Assembly: GCA_004554385.1 (NCBI GenBank)
Contig: SFMO01000127.1
Span: 1-64,000, forward strand
Source: Ruminococcus flavefaciens
GTDB lineage: Bacteria > Bacillota > Clostridia > Oscillospirales > Ruminococcaceae
Length of the DNA stretch: 64,000 bases
Direction: 5' to 3'
The position numbers and the translations under genes were made by a program. Position 1 is the stretch's first letter. Each line of letters opens with the position of its first letter. Positions 20,967-29,879 of this stretch are shown piece after piece. The notes under the pieces were generated by a model. That model saw only the letters and a list, made by a program, of their open reading frames with translations, did no database searches and was not told the DNA's origin.

Positions 20967-23798
20967 ATGGGAAAATTATCAAAAAGACTGCTCCTGTGTC
21001 TGCTCGCAGTATCGTCACTGACGGTCTCGGGCAGTGTGTACGCAGAGGCTGAGGGCAGCGAAGATGCCCCGAAGGCGGCGTCAGCCGCCGCGGAAAGCGC
21101 TGAGCCTGAAAAGGCGAGGCGCGTCGAAGCCTCGGAGAAGGCGGCACTGTCTGCTGATGACGCGGAGAAGTACCTGAAGAAGATAGGCTCTGCTGACGGC
21201 TATGATGTTTATGTCAAGGAAGAAAGGTTTGACGAAAAGCTCTGGGAAGCCGCAGGCGGAAAGCCCAAAAGCAAAAAGGACTACACTGAGGAGCAGCAGC
21301 TCCTTGCGGATAAGATAGCTGAGCTGAAAAAGCTTGGCGGAATGGTCATTATAGACCAGAAAACCGGCAGAGCTGCGGCAAGCTTCAAAAGCGGCAGCGG
21401 CATAGAAGAAGGAAAGCTGTGGGTGAGCGATGCAGGCAGATTCTTTGTCGTTACCGATAAGGATGTCTCCGAAGTCCTGAGGCTTCGTCAGGCAGTGTCT
21501 ACCCTTGACAGCAGATATGCCTTTATTTCAGCAGACGGAAAGACTGTTGAGCTTTTGCGCAGGGACATGAAGCGTCCCGATGAGGTTTTCAGATATGACG
21601 GTATCGAAGAAGGAAAAGCCGTTTACAAGTCGGACAGCGGCAGCTTTTCATGGCTTACAGCCGACAGAAAGCACTTCCTCGGAGCATTCCGCTATGGTGC
21701 TGAAAACGACAGCTTCCGCATGCTGGTGGACGACAGAACTGCCATTTTCGGAATAGAGAACAAGGAAACCGGCTATATCTGGTGGTCTTCACCTCTTGAG
21801 GCATCTCAGGACAGGCTTGCGACGGGACTTCTTGCCGATGAACTGCGCTCCTCGAATATGCTGAGATATGGTGTACCGCTGAGCCGTTCGGGAAATAATA
21901 TGCTGCGATCAGGCAGCGAGAATGACTGTACATTTACAGTTAGCGATATTCCCGATGGTATCAGGGTGGTCTATAATTACAGCGGCGCAGGATTTAAATT
22001 TCCCGTGGAGTATACCCTGGCGGAAGATCACCTCCGCGCCTGTGTAAAGGTCTCGGAGATAGAGGAGAGCAATTCTGCAAATATAGCCACAGAGATGACC
22101 GTGCTCGGAAGCTTCGGTGCAGCTTCAGACAAGGAGGAGGGCTATTTCGTTATCCCTGACGGCAGCGGTGCGCTGGTGCGCTTCAATAATCAGCGGACTA
22201 TGCAGAACAATATCTATCAGCAGCGCGTTTACGGCGCTGATATTACAGCTGTGCCGCAGAACAGGGGAGCGGTGTCCGAGCAGATATACCTTCCCGTATA
22301 CGGCATAGTCAAGGAGGATAATGCCCTTCTTGCAGTGGCTGTAAAGGGAGACTCAAACACTTACCTTACGGCAAACGTGTCAGGACAGTCCAACAGCAGC
22401 TACAATATATGCAATTTCACATTCATACTCCGCGGCACCGACAGCTTCTATATGTCGGGAAATAACCGCGATAAATATACTGTTTTCGAGAGCGGAGCAA
22501 TAAAGTCCGATGATATTGAGATGCGGTATTATCCTATCTCGAAAAAAGGTGCTGATTACGTTGATGTGGCAGAGCGCTACAGACAGTATCTCCTTGATGA
22601 GCAGGGAGTAAAGATTCGCAGCACTGCCGACAGCGCTCCTCTGTACCTTGACCTTTACGGCGGTGTAATGAAGAAAAAGCCTGTACTCGGGATCCCTGTA
22701 TCCCTCAGGACAAGTCTTACGGACTACGGACAGGCAGCTGAGATAATCAGCAGTCTCAGGGACAGCGGCGTGGAGGATATGGTCATTTCATACAACAACT
22801 GGACAAATGACGGCATAAAGAGCAGAGTAGACACTGACGGGGCGCCCTCGGGAAAGCTCGGCGGAAAAAGCGGCTTCAAGGCGCTTGCCGACCTCATAGG
22901 CGACAGCGGCTTCAGCTTTTATCCTGCGTCGGCTGACAGGGATTTCCTGTCAGGAGGCGGATACAATGCCTTCTCGGGCACAGCTGTGAGGATATCGGGG
23001 GCATATTCGCGCATAGTGAACTATGACAAGGCATACGGAGTCCCCGACGGATACAGACGGAACAAGTCACTGCTGTCTCCTGACTGCTATACCGAGGTGT
23101 TCGGCGATATTGCCGATAATTACTCAAAGGCAGGTCTCAGCGGCGCTGCGCCTGTGGGGCTTACGGCTTCCCTCTACGGCGACTACGGAAAAAAGCACAT
23201 TTCCCGTGCACAAGCTGAGGTGCTTCTCAAAGAGGGCTATGAAAAGCTTGACGAAAAGCTCAGTGGTGGCATACTTGCAGACCGTGCAAACGCCTATGCA
23301 CTGCCATACGTCAGCCACATCACAGGAGTGCCGCTGACTTCAGGCAGATTCGACCTCTTTGACGAAGATATACCCTTCTATCAGATAGTTCTCCATGGAG
23401 TGATACCCTATTCGACCTCAGCTGTAAACGGCAGTCCCGATCCTGAAAAGCTTCTGCTTATGGCGGCGGCTACGGGAAGCAATATCAGCTATGATATGAT
23501 ATATGAGGAGACAAGCGAGCTCAAGGACACTGAGCTTGACGGGCTGTATTACGCGAATTACAAGGGCTGGACAAATACTGCCGCCGAGGAGTGCAGACTT
23601 CTTGAGCCTCTTCTGAGTGAAGTGTCTGACAGCTTTATCACAGGCTATGAGCAGAAGGGGGATGTCATCATCACTGAGTTTTCAGACGGCACGGTGGTGA
23701 CCACAGACCTTGATGCCATGACCGTGAAATACAACGGCTCTGTAATAGAGCTGGGCAGAAATAATGAGAAAGGAGAAAGTTTCCGCAATGAGCGTTAA
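20967..23798 (+). CDS. secreted DUF5696-like protein
   Basis: 943 residues. A signal peptide (KRLLLCLLAVSSLTVSGSVYA) is followed by a charged Ala/Glu-rich stretch. A long two-part body follows: a beta-rich region to about 530 (GIENKETGYIWWSSPLEASQ, YVIPDGSGALVRFN-like segments) and a TIM-barrel-like C-terminal half with VEDMVISYNNWTNDGIKSRV and GFKALADLIGDSGFSFYPAS. I assign it to DUF5696 from memory of the family; the fold resembles glycoside hydrolases, but I cannot point to certain catalytic residues. It lies between the YIP1 gene and the second permease pair and overlaps the latter slightly. It may process or bind the imported glycan. Confidence 0.65.
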   Translation: MGKLSKRLLLCLLAVSSLTVSGSVYAEAEGSEDAPKAASAAAESAEPEKARRVEASEKAALSADDAEKYLKKIGSADGYDVYVKEERFDEKLWEAAGGKPKSKKDYTEEQQLLADKIAELKKLGGMVIIDQKTGRAAASFKSGSGIEEGKLWVSDAGRFFVVTDKDVSEVLRLRQAVSTLDSRYAFISADGKTVELLRRDMKRPDEVFRYDGIEEGKAVYKSDSGSFSWLTADRKHFLGAFRYGAENDSFRMLVDDRTAIFGIENKETGYIWWSSPLEASQDRLATGLLADELRSSNMLRYGVPLSRSGNNMLRSGSENDCTFTVSDIPDGIRVVYNYSGAGFKFPVEYTLAEDHLRACVKVSEIEESNSANIATEMTVLGSFGAASDKEEGYFVIPDGSGALVRFNNQRTMQNNIYQQRVYGADITAVPQNRGAVSEQIYLPVYGIVKEDNALLAVAVKGDSNTYLTANVSGQSNSSYNICNFTFILRGTDSFYMSGNNRDKYTVFESGAIKSDDIEMRYYPISKKGADYVDVAERYRQYLLDEQGVKIRSTADSAPLYLDLYGGVMKKKPVLGIPVSLRTSLTDYGQAAEIISSLRDSGVEDMVISYNNWTNDGIKSRVDTDGAPSGKLGGKSGFKALADLIGDSGFSFYPASADRDFLSGGGYNAFSGTAVRISGAYSRIVNYDKAYGVPDGYRRNKSLLSPDCYTEVFGDIADNYSKAGLSGAAPVGLTASLYGDYGKKHISRAQAEVLLKEGYEKLDEKLSGGILADRANAYALPYVSHITGVPLTSGRFDLFDEDIPFYQIVLHGVIPYSTSAVNGSPDPEKLLLMAAATGSNISYDMIYEETSELKDTELDGLYYANYKGWTNTAAEECRLLEPLLSEVSDSFITGYEQKGDVIITEFSDGTVVTTDLDAMTVKYNGSVIELGRNNEKGESFRNER

Positions 23799-24729
23799 AA
23801 CGGAAGCCTCCGGGGCGAAGAAGGGAAAAAAGCGCCGCGGTATGTCATATGAACGGCGGAAAGCGCTTTACGGCTACGGCTTCATAGGGCTGTGGCTCGT
23901 GGGAACTGTCCTGTTCTTTCTCATACCGCTGGGACAGTCTCTGTGGTACTCATTTTCCGATGTTTCCATAGATCCCGGCGCGGTGCATACGCGATTCACG
24001 GGACTTGCCAATTACTTCACTGTTCTCAGTGAGGACCCGTACTATACGGAGTATCTGGGTGATGTGCTTCTGGAAACTCTCTGGAAGACTCCGCTGATAC
24101 TGATCTTTTCGCTGTTTATAGCAGTCATACTGGATCAGAAATTCCACGGCAGAGCTCTGGCAAGAGCCATTTTCTTCCTGCCCGTTATAATCGCTACAGG
24201 TCCTGTGTACAGGATAATCAGCGGCGATATGGACTCTACGGGCAACTCGGGAGCGGCTCAGTTCTCTACAATGTTCTCTACTGACCTTGTGGGCGAGCTC
24301 ATGCAGTTTCTCGGCATATATGACCTGAGCGACAGCATGAATGCCTTTATAACTGCGGTGGCGGACAATGTTTTCGGCATCGTCTGGAGCTCGGGCATAC
24401 AGATACTGCTGTTCCTTGCAGCGCTTCAGAATATACCGCCTTCCGCCAAGGAGGCTGCTGTCATGGAGGGCGCTACGGCGTGGGAATACTTCTGGAAGAT
24501 AACCTTCCCCTACGTCGGACCGTTCATACTGGCAAATCTGATATTCACCGTAATAGACTCATTCACAAATCCCATGAACAAGGTCATGGAGCGTATCTCA
24601 GCCATGAGAAGCCAGTTCGATTTCGGAGAGGCTGCCTCAATGGCATGGATATACTTCGTTATCGTTCTTGCTGCCATCGGTATTATCACAGCAATGGTGA
24701 GCAGATACATCTACTATGAGAACGACTGA
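23788..24729 (+). CDS. sugar ABC transporter permease, MalF-like (pair 2)
   Basis: 313 residues from the ATG at 23788; an ATG at 23764 has no ribosome site, whereas AAAGGAG lies 12 bp before 23788. A basic N-terminus is followed by six spans; the first is YGFIGLWLVGTVLFFLIPLG. The EAA loop is SAKEAAVMEGATAWEYFWKI. The periplasmic loop after span 3 is unusually long for a MalF-like subunit of this size. It overlaps the DUF5696 gene by 11 bp. It forms the channel with the next gene product. Confidence 0.9.
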   Translation: MSVKTEASGAKKGKKRRGMSYERRKALYGYGFIGLWLVGTVLFFLIPLGQSLWYSFSDVSIDPGAVHTRFTGLANYFTVLSEDPYYTEYLGDVLLETLWKTPLILIFSLFIAVILDQKFHGRALARAIFFLPVIIATGPVYRIISGDMDSTGNSGAAQFSTMFSTDLVGELMQFLGIYDLSDSMNAFITAVADNVFGIVWSSGIQILLFLAALQNIPPSAKEAAVMEGATAWEYFWKITFPYVGPFILANLIFTVIDSFTNPMNKVMERISAMRSQFDFGEAASMAWIYFVIVLAAIGIITAMVSRYIYYEND

Positions 24730-24742
24730 GGAGGTGGGGATA

Positions 24743-25750
24743 ATGGCAGAAGAAACCGTGAAAGCTGCAAAAAAGCCTGACAAAAGGGCGGAAAAGCAGG
24801 AACGCATGAAGGCGATGTCAAAAGGAGAGCGCAGATACCTGAGACGAAAGGCTGTCGGTGACAGGGTATGGCCTGTGTTCAGAGCCGTTATACTCTTTGG
24901 TCTGGGCTTTGTCATCATGTATCCGCTCATATATATGATAAGCTGTGCATTCAGGGAGAGGGCTGATATGAGCGACCCCACAGTCATGTGGATCCCCCGA
25001 CACTACACCCTTGATGTTATTGCGGACACCCTTGACGCTATGGATTACTGGAAAACACTGGGTACGACCCTTGTGCTGAATATCGGCTGCTCGCTGTTTC
25101 AGGTCATATCCTGTGCAGTCACGGGCTACGGCTTTGCAAGATTCAGATTCAAGGGCAAGAAGCTGCTCTTTGCAGTGGTCATAATGATGATACTGGTGCC
25201 GCCTCAGGTAATATCCCTGCCGCTGTACACTGAATTCAGATATTTCGGCATAAAGGGGCTGTTTTCGGTAAACCTCATCGACACCAAGCTGACTATGTAT
25301 CTCCCTGCAATGACTGCAAACGGCATACGTGCAGGACTTATGATACTTATTTTCCGCCAGTTCTTCAAGGGGATGCCGCGTGAGCTTGAGGACGCTGCAT
25401 ATATCGACGGCTGCGGACCTTTTATGACTTTTGTAAGGGTAATGGTGCCCAATGCAGCGTCAGCGTTTCTGACGGTGTTCCTTTTCTCTGTGGTGTGGTA
25501 CTGGAATGATTACTATATCAGCAGCACCTTCTTCACGAATACCAAGACCATAGCGATAATGCTGTCGAATCTGGACAACGAGCTGAAGGCACGGTTGTTT
25601 GATGACCCGAAGCTTCAGATAATCCCGAGGGAGCAGATAGTCTGGAAGGAGGCAGGCTGCCTTCTCAGTATAGCCCCTGTACTGCTGATGTATGTTTTCC
25701 TTCAGAAATACTTCACAGAGGGCATAGAGCGTTCAGGACTTGTGGGCTGA
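24743..25750 (+). CDS. carbohydrate ABC transporter permease, MalG-like (pair 2)
   Basis: 335 residues from the ATG at 24743, which has GGAGGTGGGG five bases upstream; a longer ATG at 24716 overlaps the previous gene and lacks such a site. The N-terminus has about 40 Lys/Arg/Glu-rich residues before the first span. The EAA loop is ELEDAAYIDGCGPFMTFVRV, with Asp replacing the first Ala of the usual EAA. The end (FTEGIERSGLVG) is typical for the LplC/YtcP branch. This is the last gene of the operon. Confidence 0.9.
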   Translation: MAEETVKAAKKPDKRAEKQERMKAMSKGERRYLRRKAVGDRVWPVFRAVILFGLGFVIMYPLIYMISCAFRERADMSDPTVMWIPRHYTLDVIADTLDAMDYWKTLGTTLVLNIGCSLFQVISCAVTGYGFARFRFKGKKLLFAVVIMMILVPPQVISLPLYTEFRYFGIKGLFSVNLIDTKLTMYLPAMTANGIRAGLMILIFRQFFKGMPRELEDAAYIDGCGPFMTFVRVMVPNAASAFLTVFLFSVVWYWNDYYISSTFFTNTKTIAIMLSNLDNELKARLFDDPKLQIIPREQIVWKEAGCLLSIAPVLLMYVFLQKYFTEGIERSGLVG

Positions 25751-25792
25751 TACAGGAAATTTGATAATTTATATATCTTACATAGAAAAAAT

Positions 25793-25828
25793 ATATCCGT
25801 CTTTCGCATGAAAGGCGGATATTTTATT
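25793..25828 (+). terminator. terminator of the 12-kb sugar operon
   Basis: ATATCCGTCTTTC (25793-25805) pairs with GAAAGGCGGATAT (25810-25822) with one G-T wobble and a 4-nt loop, followed by TTTTATT. The T tract merges with the next -35 box. Confidence 0.9.
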
Positions 25829-25855
25829 GACAAAGGCTGATTCTGCGCGTATAAT
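25827..25855 (+). promoter_or_regulatory. sigma-A promoter of the phosphodiesterase gene
   Basis: TTGACA at 25827-25832, a 17-bp spacer and TATAAT at 25850-25855. Confidence 0.9.
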
Positions 25856-25904
25856 TGAAATATATTCACACGGCATATACTGCCGCTGTTTTTCGGAGTT
25901 TGCA

Positions 25905-27719
25905 ATGAAAAAAATTTTAAGATCCTCAGGAGTTTTTCTGAGAGCAGTTCCTCACTTTCTCGTATTCGAGCTTCTCTTCAAGCTTCTGCTTCTGGCGATA
26001 GGTACACCTGTTCTGGCGCTGCTTCTGAAGCTGACCATGAAAATATCGGGTATAACATACCTCAACGACGAGAACCTTCTTGTCTATCTCAGACATCCTG
26101 CAACTATCATCGTTATAATCATGATGGTATTCAGCTATGCCTTTTTCTCCTTCGTGGAGCTCTCTGCGCTGGCAGGCTGTTTTGCCTGCTGCAATAAAAA
26201 GGAGCGGCTCTGGGCAGGAGGAATGTTCAGGACTGGTCTGAGCGCCTTCAGAAAAGCCTTCAGAGGCTCGGGAATATTGTCTTTCCTGGCGTATATGGCA
26301 GTCATGCCACTGGCACAGTTCTCGCTGTCCTCAGGAATGTTCATGGCTCCGCTGATGCCGCTGATGAGAAGGATATTCTATTCCGTGAACAGTACCGCTG
26401 CTGTGGTGGCATACATTCTTGTGCAGCTGCTGTTCATAATACTTATGATAAGCGGAAGCTACAGCATACACTATCTGATACTTACAAAGACCTCGTTCCA
26501 CGACTGCGTGAAGAAGAGCAGAAAGAAAATGAGCGGACAGCGTTTCAGGATGATATTGTCCCTCTTCCTGTGGAGCATTTCTGTTGTGCTCCTCATAGGA
26601 ATAATAACATTCGGTCTCAGCTTTGTCATCGTATTTATCATCAAGGGCTTTTCCGAGCCGGGAGCTGCGTTCAAGTCGGCACTTAAGGTGCTTCGCTACT
26701 CATGGAGCGTGTTTACGGCGGTGTCTGCATTTTTCTCGGCTCCTGCCGTGATGTGGTGGCTTACAGAGCGCTTTCTTGCCGATGAAAAGGACGAAGAGAT
26801 AATACTTCCCAACCGCTATGAGAAGAAGCTGAGCCGCGGACACAAGACTGTTATCGTTGTGGGACTTATGGCGGCAGGTCTGGTAATGAACCTCACATAC
26901 TTCAAGGAGCTTTACCGCGGAAACGTCAGCCTTAACGTGGGGATAATCACCCGTACACAAGTCACCGCCCACAGAGGCTTTTCAAGGAAGGCCCCCGAGA
27001 ATACACTGCCTGCATTTCAGGCAGCACTGGACTGCGGTGCGGACTTCATAGAGCTGGACGTTCAGCTCACCAAAGACGGAGAGCTTGTGGTCATTCACGA
27101 TGACAAGCTGGACAGGACCACCGACGGAAAGGGCTATGTCAAGAACCATACCTATGCCGAGCTCATGGAGTTATCGGCTGGAAGCTGGTTCGGCAAGGAG
27201 AATGAATTCGACGATGTTAAGATACCTCTCCTGTCCGAAGTCCTTGACCTTATCAAGAAGGACATTATGCTCAATATCGAGATCAAAAAATCAGGCAATC
27301 CCAAGGCGACTGCCGAAAAGGTAGTAGAGCTGGTGGAGGAATACGGCATCGTGAATTCGTGCTATGTGACGTCTTTCTCATACCCTGCACTGAAAAAGGT
27401 GAAGCAGCTGAATCCGAAGATAAAGACTGCATTCATCGCTAATCTCGCCACAGCCACTTCGTATGCGCAGCTGCCCTATATAGACGCTGTCAGCATGAAT
27501 TATCTCTTCGTGAACCAGAGCGTGGTCAACACAGCTCATCATCACGGAAAGCGTGTTTTCGTGTGGACGGTTGACAGACAGGGCGAGATGCAGAAAATGA
27601 TGGCTCTGGGCGTGGACAATATCATTACCGATTGTCCCGATAAAGCCCTTGAGGTAGTGGATTCACAGAAGGTCGGCGATACTGTTCTGACGGTACTCAA
27701 GTCGATTTTCGGAAGCTGA
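25905..27719 (+). CDS. membrane glycerophosphodiester phosphodiesterase
   Basis: 604 residues from the ATG at 25905 (CGGAG upstream); longer starts lie on the promoter. The first ~340 residues form a membrane domain with six to eight spans, as in the GDPD membrane-domain family. From about 352 the catalytic TIM barrel has all signature elements: TAHRGFSRKAPENTLPAF, FIELDVQLTKDGELVVIHDD, LDRTTDGKG and a C-terminal FVWTVD. Such enzymes hydrolyse glycerophosphodiesters to glycerol-3-phosphate and an alcohol; the membrane-fused type may act on lipid or teichoic-acid material. It has its own promoter and terminator. Confidence 0.92.
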   Translation: MKKILRSSGVFLRAVPHFLVFELLFKLLLLAIGTPVLALLLKLTMKISGITYLNDENLLVYLRHPATIIVIIMMVFSYAFFSFVELSALAGCFACCNKKERLWAGGMFRTGLSAFRKAFRGSGILSFLAYMAVMPLAQFSLSSGMFMAPLMPLMRRIFYSVNSTAAVVAYILVQLLFIILMISGSYSIHYLILTKTSFHDCVKKSRKKMSGQRFRMILSLFLWSISVVLLIGIITFGLSFVIVFIIKGFSEPGAAFKSALKVLRYSWSVFTAVSAFFSAPAVMWWLTERFLADEKDEEIILPNRYEKKLSRGHKTVIVVGLMAAGLVMNLTYFKELYRGNVSLNVGIITRTQVTAHRGFSRKAPENTLPAFQAALDCGADFIELDVQLTKDGELVVIHDDKLDRTTDGKGYVKNHTYAELMELSAGSWFGKENEFDDVKIPLLSEVLDLIKKDIMLNIEIKKSGNPKATAEKVVELVEEYGIVNSCYVTSFSYPALKKVKQLNPKIKTAFIANLATATSYAQLPYIDAVSMNYLFVNQSVVNTAHHHGKRVFVWTVDRQGEMQKMMALGVDNIITDCPDKALEVVDSQKVGDTVLTVLKSIFGS

Positions 27720-27724
27720 TGACG

Positions 27725-27768
27725 AACAGCTCCTGCGGATAAGAAGTGCCGTAGGAGCTGTTTATAAT
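27725..27768 (+). terminator. terminator after the phosphodiesterase gene
   Basis: AACAGCTCCTGCGG (27725-27738) pairs with CCGTAGGAGCTGTT with one wobble, ending at 27762, and is followed by a weak TATAATAT tract. Confidence 0.65.
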
Positions 27769-27828
27769 ATATTGTTAAATATAAATTGTTGTTCATCAAA
27801 AATTTACAAATGCAATTTCTGCAAATCC

Positions 27829-27857
27829 TTGATTTATCTCTATATATGTGATATAAT
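27829..27857 (+). promoter_or_regulatory. sigma-A promoter of the S10 ribosomal operon
   Basis: TTGATT at 27829-27834, a 17-bp spacer and TATAAT at 27852-27857. Transcription would start near 27864, giving a leader of about 317 nt before rpsJ. Confidence 0.8.
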
Positions 27858-27863
27858 TGATTA

Positions 27864-28180
27864 CGTTGAGTGCGCTGAATGCGCACTGACTGCAGAAGAT
27901 ATGCGTTGAAGCGAAAGGTTGCTGCCGGTATGGCAGGTAATTTCCGTGGAGTATGTCCGATTTTAAACCGGGCGAATGGGATATCGAACACAGTTTGTGG
28001 TTATTTTTCACGCAGCTTGCGTATGCGTGGATTATGCTCTTTTTGTGCTCATATTATGCTAAGACCGCTCGGAAAACGTCAGTTTTTCGAGCTTTTTTAT
28101 TAAGATGAGGCATGAAACACACGGAAACGTGTGATATTCCAATCTGCGTCCCCGTAAAATTCTTCAAGGAGGCGAAATAA
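27864..28180 (+). promoter_or_regulatory. structured S10-operon leader with attenuator
   Basis: The 317-nt untranslated leader opens with a hairpin AGTGCGC/GCGCACT (27869-27887). It continues through a purine-rich region with GCTGCC, GGTAATTTCCGTGGAG and ACAGTTTGTGGTTATTTTT, and ends in an intrinsic terminator at 28067-28098. After the terminator a further hairpin lies just before the rpsJ ribosome site (AAGGAGG). The arrangement matches ribosomal-protein autoregulatory leaders; I could not assign it with certainty to a named RNA family. A 74-codon frame across it has no ribosome site and is not called. Confidence 0.7.
28067..28098 (+). terminator. attenuator terminator upstream of rpsJ
   Basis: GCTCGGAAAAC (28067-28077) pairs with GTTTTTCGAGC (28082-28092), with one G-T wobble and a 4-nt loop, and six T follow. 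It precedes the first gene of the operon, so it must be regulated or leaky. Confidence 0.85.
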
Positions 28181-28495
28181 ATGGCAGTCAACGAAAAGAT
28201 CAGATTCAAGATCAAGGGTTACGATCACGCTACTGTTGATATTGCAGCAGCTAAGATCGTTGAGGCAGCTAAGAGAAGCGGTGCAAGAGTTTCAGGACCT
28301 ATCCCGCTCCCGACAGATAAGGAAGTTGTTACTATCCTTCGCGCTGTACACAAGTACAAGGACAGCCGTGAGCAGTTCGAGATGAGAACTCACAAGAGAC
28401 TCGTAGACGTTATCCGTCCTACAGACAAGACAACAGCTGCTCTTGACAAGCTCGAGATCCCCGCAGGCGTAGACGTTGTTATGGAGGTTAAGTAA
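28181..28495 (+). CDS. rpsJ: ribosomal protein S10
   Basis: 104 residues, full family length. IRFKIKGYDHATVDIAAAKI and SGPIPLPTDKEVVTILR are diagnostic, as is the RTHKRLVDV segment. It is a 30S head protein and also the NusE partner in transcription antitermination. It is first in the cluster and preceded by an attenuated leader; AAGGAGG lies before the ATG. The str operon genes that often precede it are not here; the upstream neighbour is unrelated. Confidence 0.98.
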   Translation: MAVNEKIRFKIKGYDHATVDIAAAKIVEAAKRSGARVSGPIPLPTDKEVVTILRAVHKYKDSREQFEMRTHKRLVDVIRPTDKTTAALDKLEIPAGVDVVMEVK

Positions 28496-28605
28496 TTAAC
28501 CGATATTACGCTGAAAATCACCGCTTGGGAAGCGGAATGACGGTAGTCCGTCGGTCAAGTTGATGTGTAAATCATCAACCAATAACCTATCAGGAGGAAA
28601 TGAAA
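28496..28605 (+). promoter_or_regulatory. three consecutive hairpins between rpsJ and rplC
   Basis: Within the 110-nt spacer CCGCTT/AAGCGG, GACGG/CCGTC and GTTGATG (28559-28565)/CATCAAC (28573-28579) form three short hairpins in series, ending 12 bases before the rplC ribosome site. The spacer lacks a T-run. It could be a second control or processing site; no known element was recognised. Confidence 0.45.
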
Positions 28606-29238
28606 ATGCAGAAAGGCATTATCGGCAAGAAGATCGGTATGACTCAGATCTTCGACGAAGCAGGAAAAGTAGTTCCTGTAACAGTAGTAGAAGCCGGCCC
28701 ATGTGTCGTTGTACAGAAGAAAACTGTAGAGAACGACGGTTATGCAGCTCTTCAGCTGGGCTACGGCGACGTTAAGGTACAGAGAGTAAACAAGCCTATG
28801 AAGGGTCACTTCGACAAGGCAGACGTTGCTTGCAAGAAGGAACTCAAGGAGTTCAGACTTGCTGACTGCGATGCTCTTAACGTAGGCGACATCATCAAGG
28901 CTGATACATTTGCAGTTGGCGACGCTATCGACGTTGTCGGCACAAGCAAAGGTAAGGGATTCGCTGGTGCTATCAAGCGCCACAATCAGCACAGACTCAA
29001 GGAAACTCACGGTACAGGTCCTGTACACAGACAGGCTGGTTCAATGGGTGCTTGCTCATCCCCTTCAAGAATCTACAAGGGCAAGGGCATGGCAGGTCAC
29101 ATGGGTGCTGAGCAGGTAACTGTACAGAATCTCGAGATCGTTAAAATAGACGCAGAGAATAATCTCATCGCTATCAAGGGTGCTATCCCGGGTCCTAAGG
29201 GCGGCATCGTTTATATCGTTGACAGCGTTAAGGCTTAA
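28606..29238 (+). CDS. rplC: ribosomal protein L3
   Basis: 210 residues from the ATG at 28606, which has AGGAGG eight bases upstream; the ATG at 28600 is too close to that site. GIIGKKIGMTQIFDEAGKVV opens the protein, and the central loop GTGPVHRQAGSMGACSSPSR is the highly conserved arm reaching the peptidyl-transferase centre. It is an early 50S assembly protein. Confidence 0.98.
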   Translation: MQKGIIGKKIGMTQIFDEAGKVVPVTVVEAGPCVVVQKKTVENDGYAALQLGYGDVKVQRVNKPMKGHFDKADVACKKELKEFRLADCDALNVGDIIKADTFAVGDAIDVVGTSKGKGFAGAIKRHNQHRLKETHGTGPVHRQAGSMGACSSPSRIYKGKGMAGHMGAEQVTVQNLEIVKIDAENNLIAIKGAIPGPKGGIVYIVDSVKA

Positions 29239-29255
29239 GGAAGGAGGAAGCGTAT

Positions 29256-29879
29256 ATGTCTACAATTTCAGTATTTGATATGACAGGTAAGCAGGTTTCC
29301 GAGACAGAGCTTAACGACGAGATCTTCGGAATCACTCCCAACGAAGGCGTTATGCACGCTGCAGTTGTTAATTACCTTGCAAACCAGAGACAGGGTACAC
29401 AGTCCACTCTTACAAGAACAGAAGTAAGCGGCGGCGGCAGAAAGCCCTGGAGACAGAAGGGTACAGGCCATGCAAGACAGGGTTCGACCCGTGCTCCTCA
29501 GTGGGTACACGGAGGAATCGCTCTTGGTCCTAAGCCCAGAGATTACAGCTATTCCCTTAATAAGAAGGTAAAGAGACTTGCAATGAAGTCTGCACTTTCT
29601 ACTAAGGTTATCGACAACAACATGATCGTTCTTGATTCTCTCACACTTGAGGATTACAAGACAAAGACAGTTGTTGAAATGCTCAAGGCTCTCGGCGTTG
29701 AGGGCAAGGCTCTCATCGTAACAGCAGAGGCTGATGCAAAGGTTATAAAGAGCGCAGCTAACATCCCCGGTGTTAAGACTGCTGCTGTAAATACACTTAA
29801 TGTATACGACATTCTCAACTATGACAAGTTCATCGTTGTTAAGAATGCAGTAGGTAAGATCGAGGAGGTGTACGCATAA
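29256..29879 (+). CDS. rplD: ribosomal protein L4
   Basis: 207 residues. The extended loop with RQGTQSTLTRTEVSGGGRKP and GTGHARQGSTRAPQW lines the exit tunnel; the C-terminal half is the globular domain. In many bacteria L4 autoregulates the S10 operon, which would fit the structured leader here, but in Firmicutes that is not general. Its stop overlaps the rplW start by one base (TAATG). Confidence 0.98.
   Translation: MSTISVFDMTGKQVSETELNDEIFGITPNEGVMHAAVVNYLANQRQGTQSTLTRTEVSGGGRKPWRQKGTGHARQGSTRAPQWVHGGIALGPKPRDYSYSLNKKVKRLAMKSALSTKVIDNNMIVLDSLTLEDYKTKTVVEMLKALGVEGKALIVTAEADAKVIKSAANIPGVKTAAVNTLNVYDILNYDKFIVVKNAVGKIEEVYA

Noticed and set aside
27879..28103. 74-codon frame in the S10 leader
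   Set aside because: No ribosome site, overlaps the conserved RNA blocks and the terminator; leader RNA is the better explanation.
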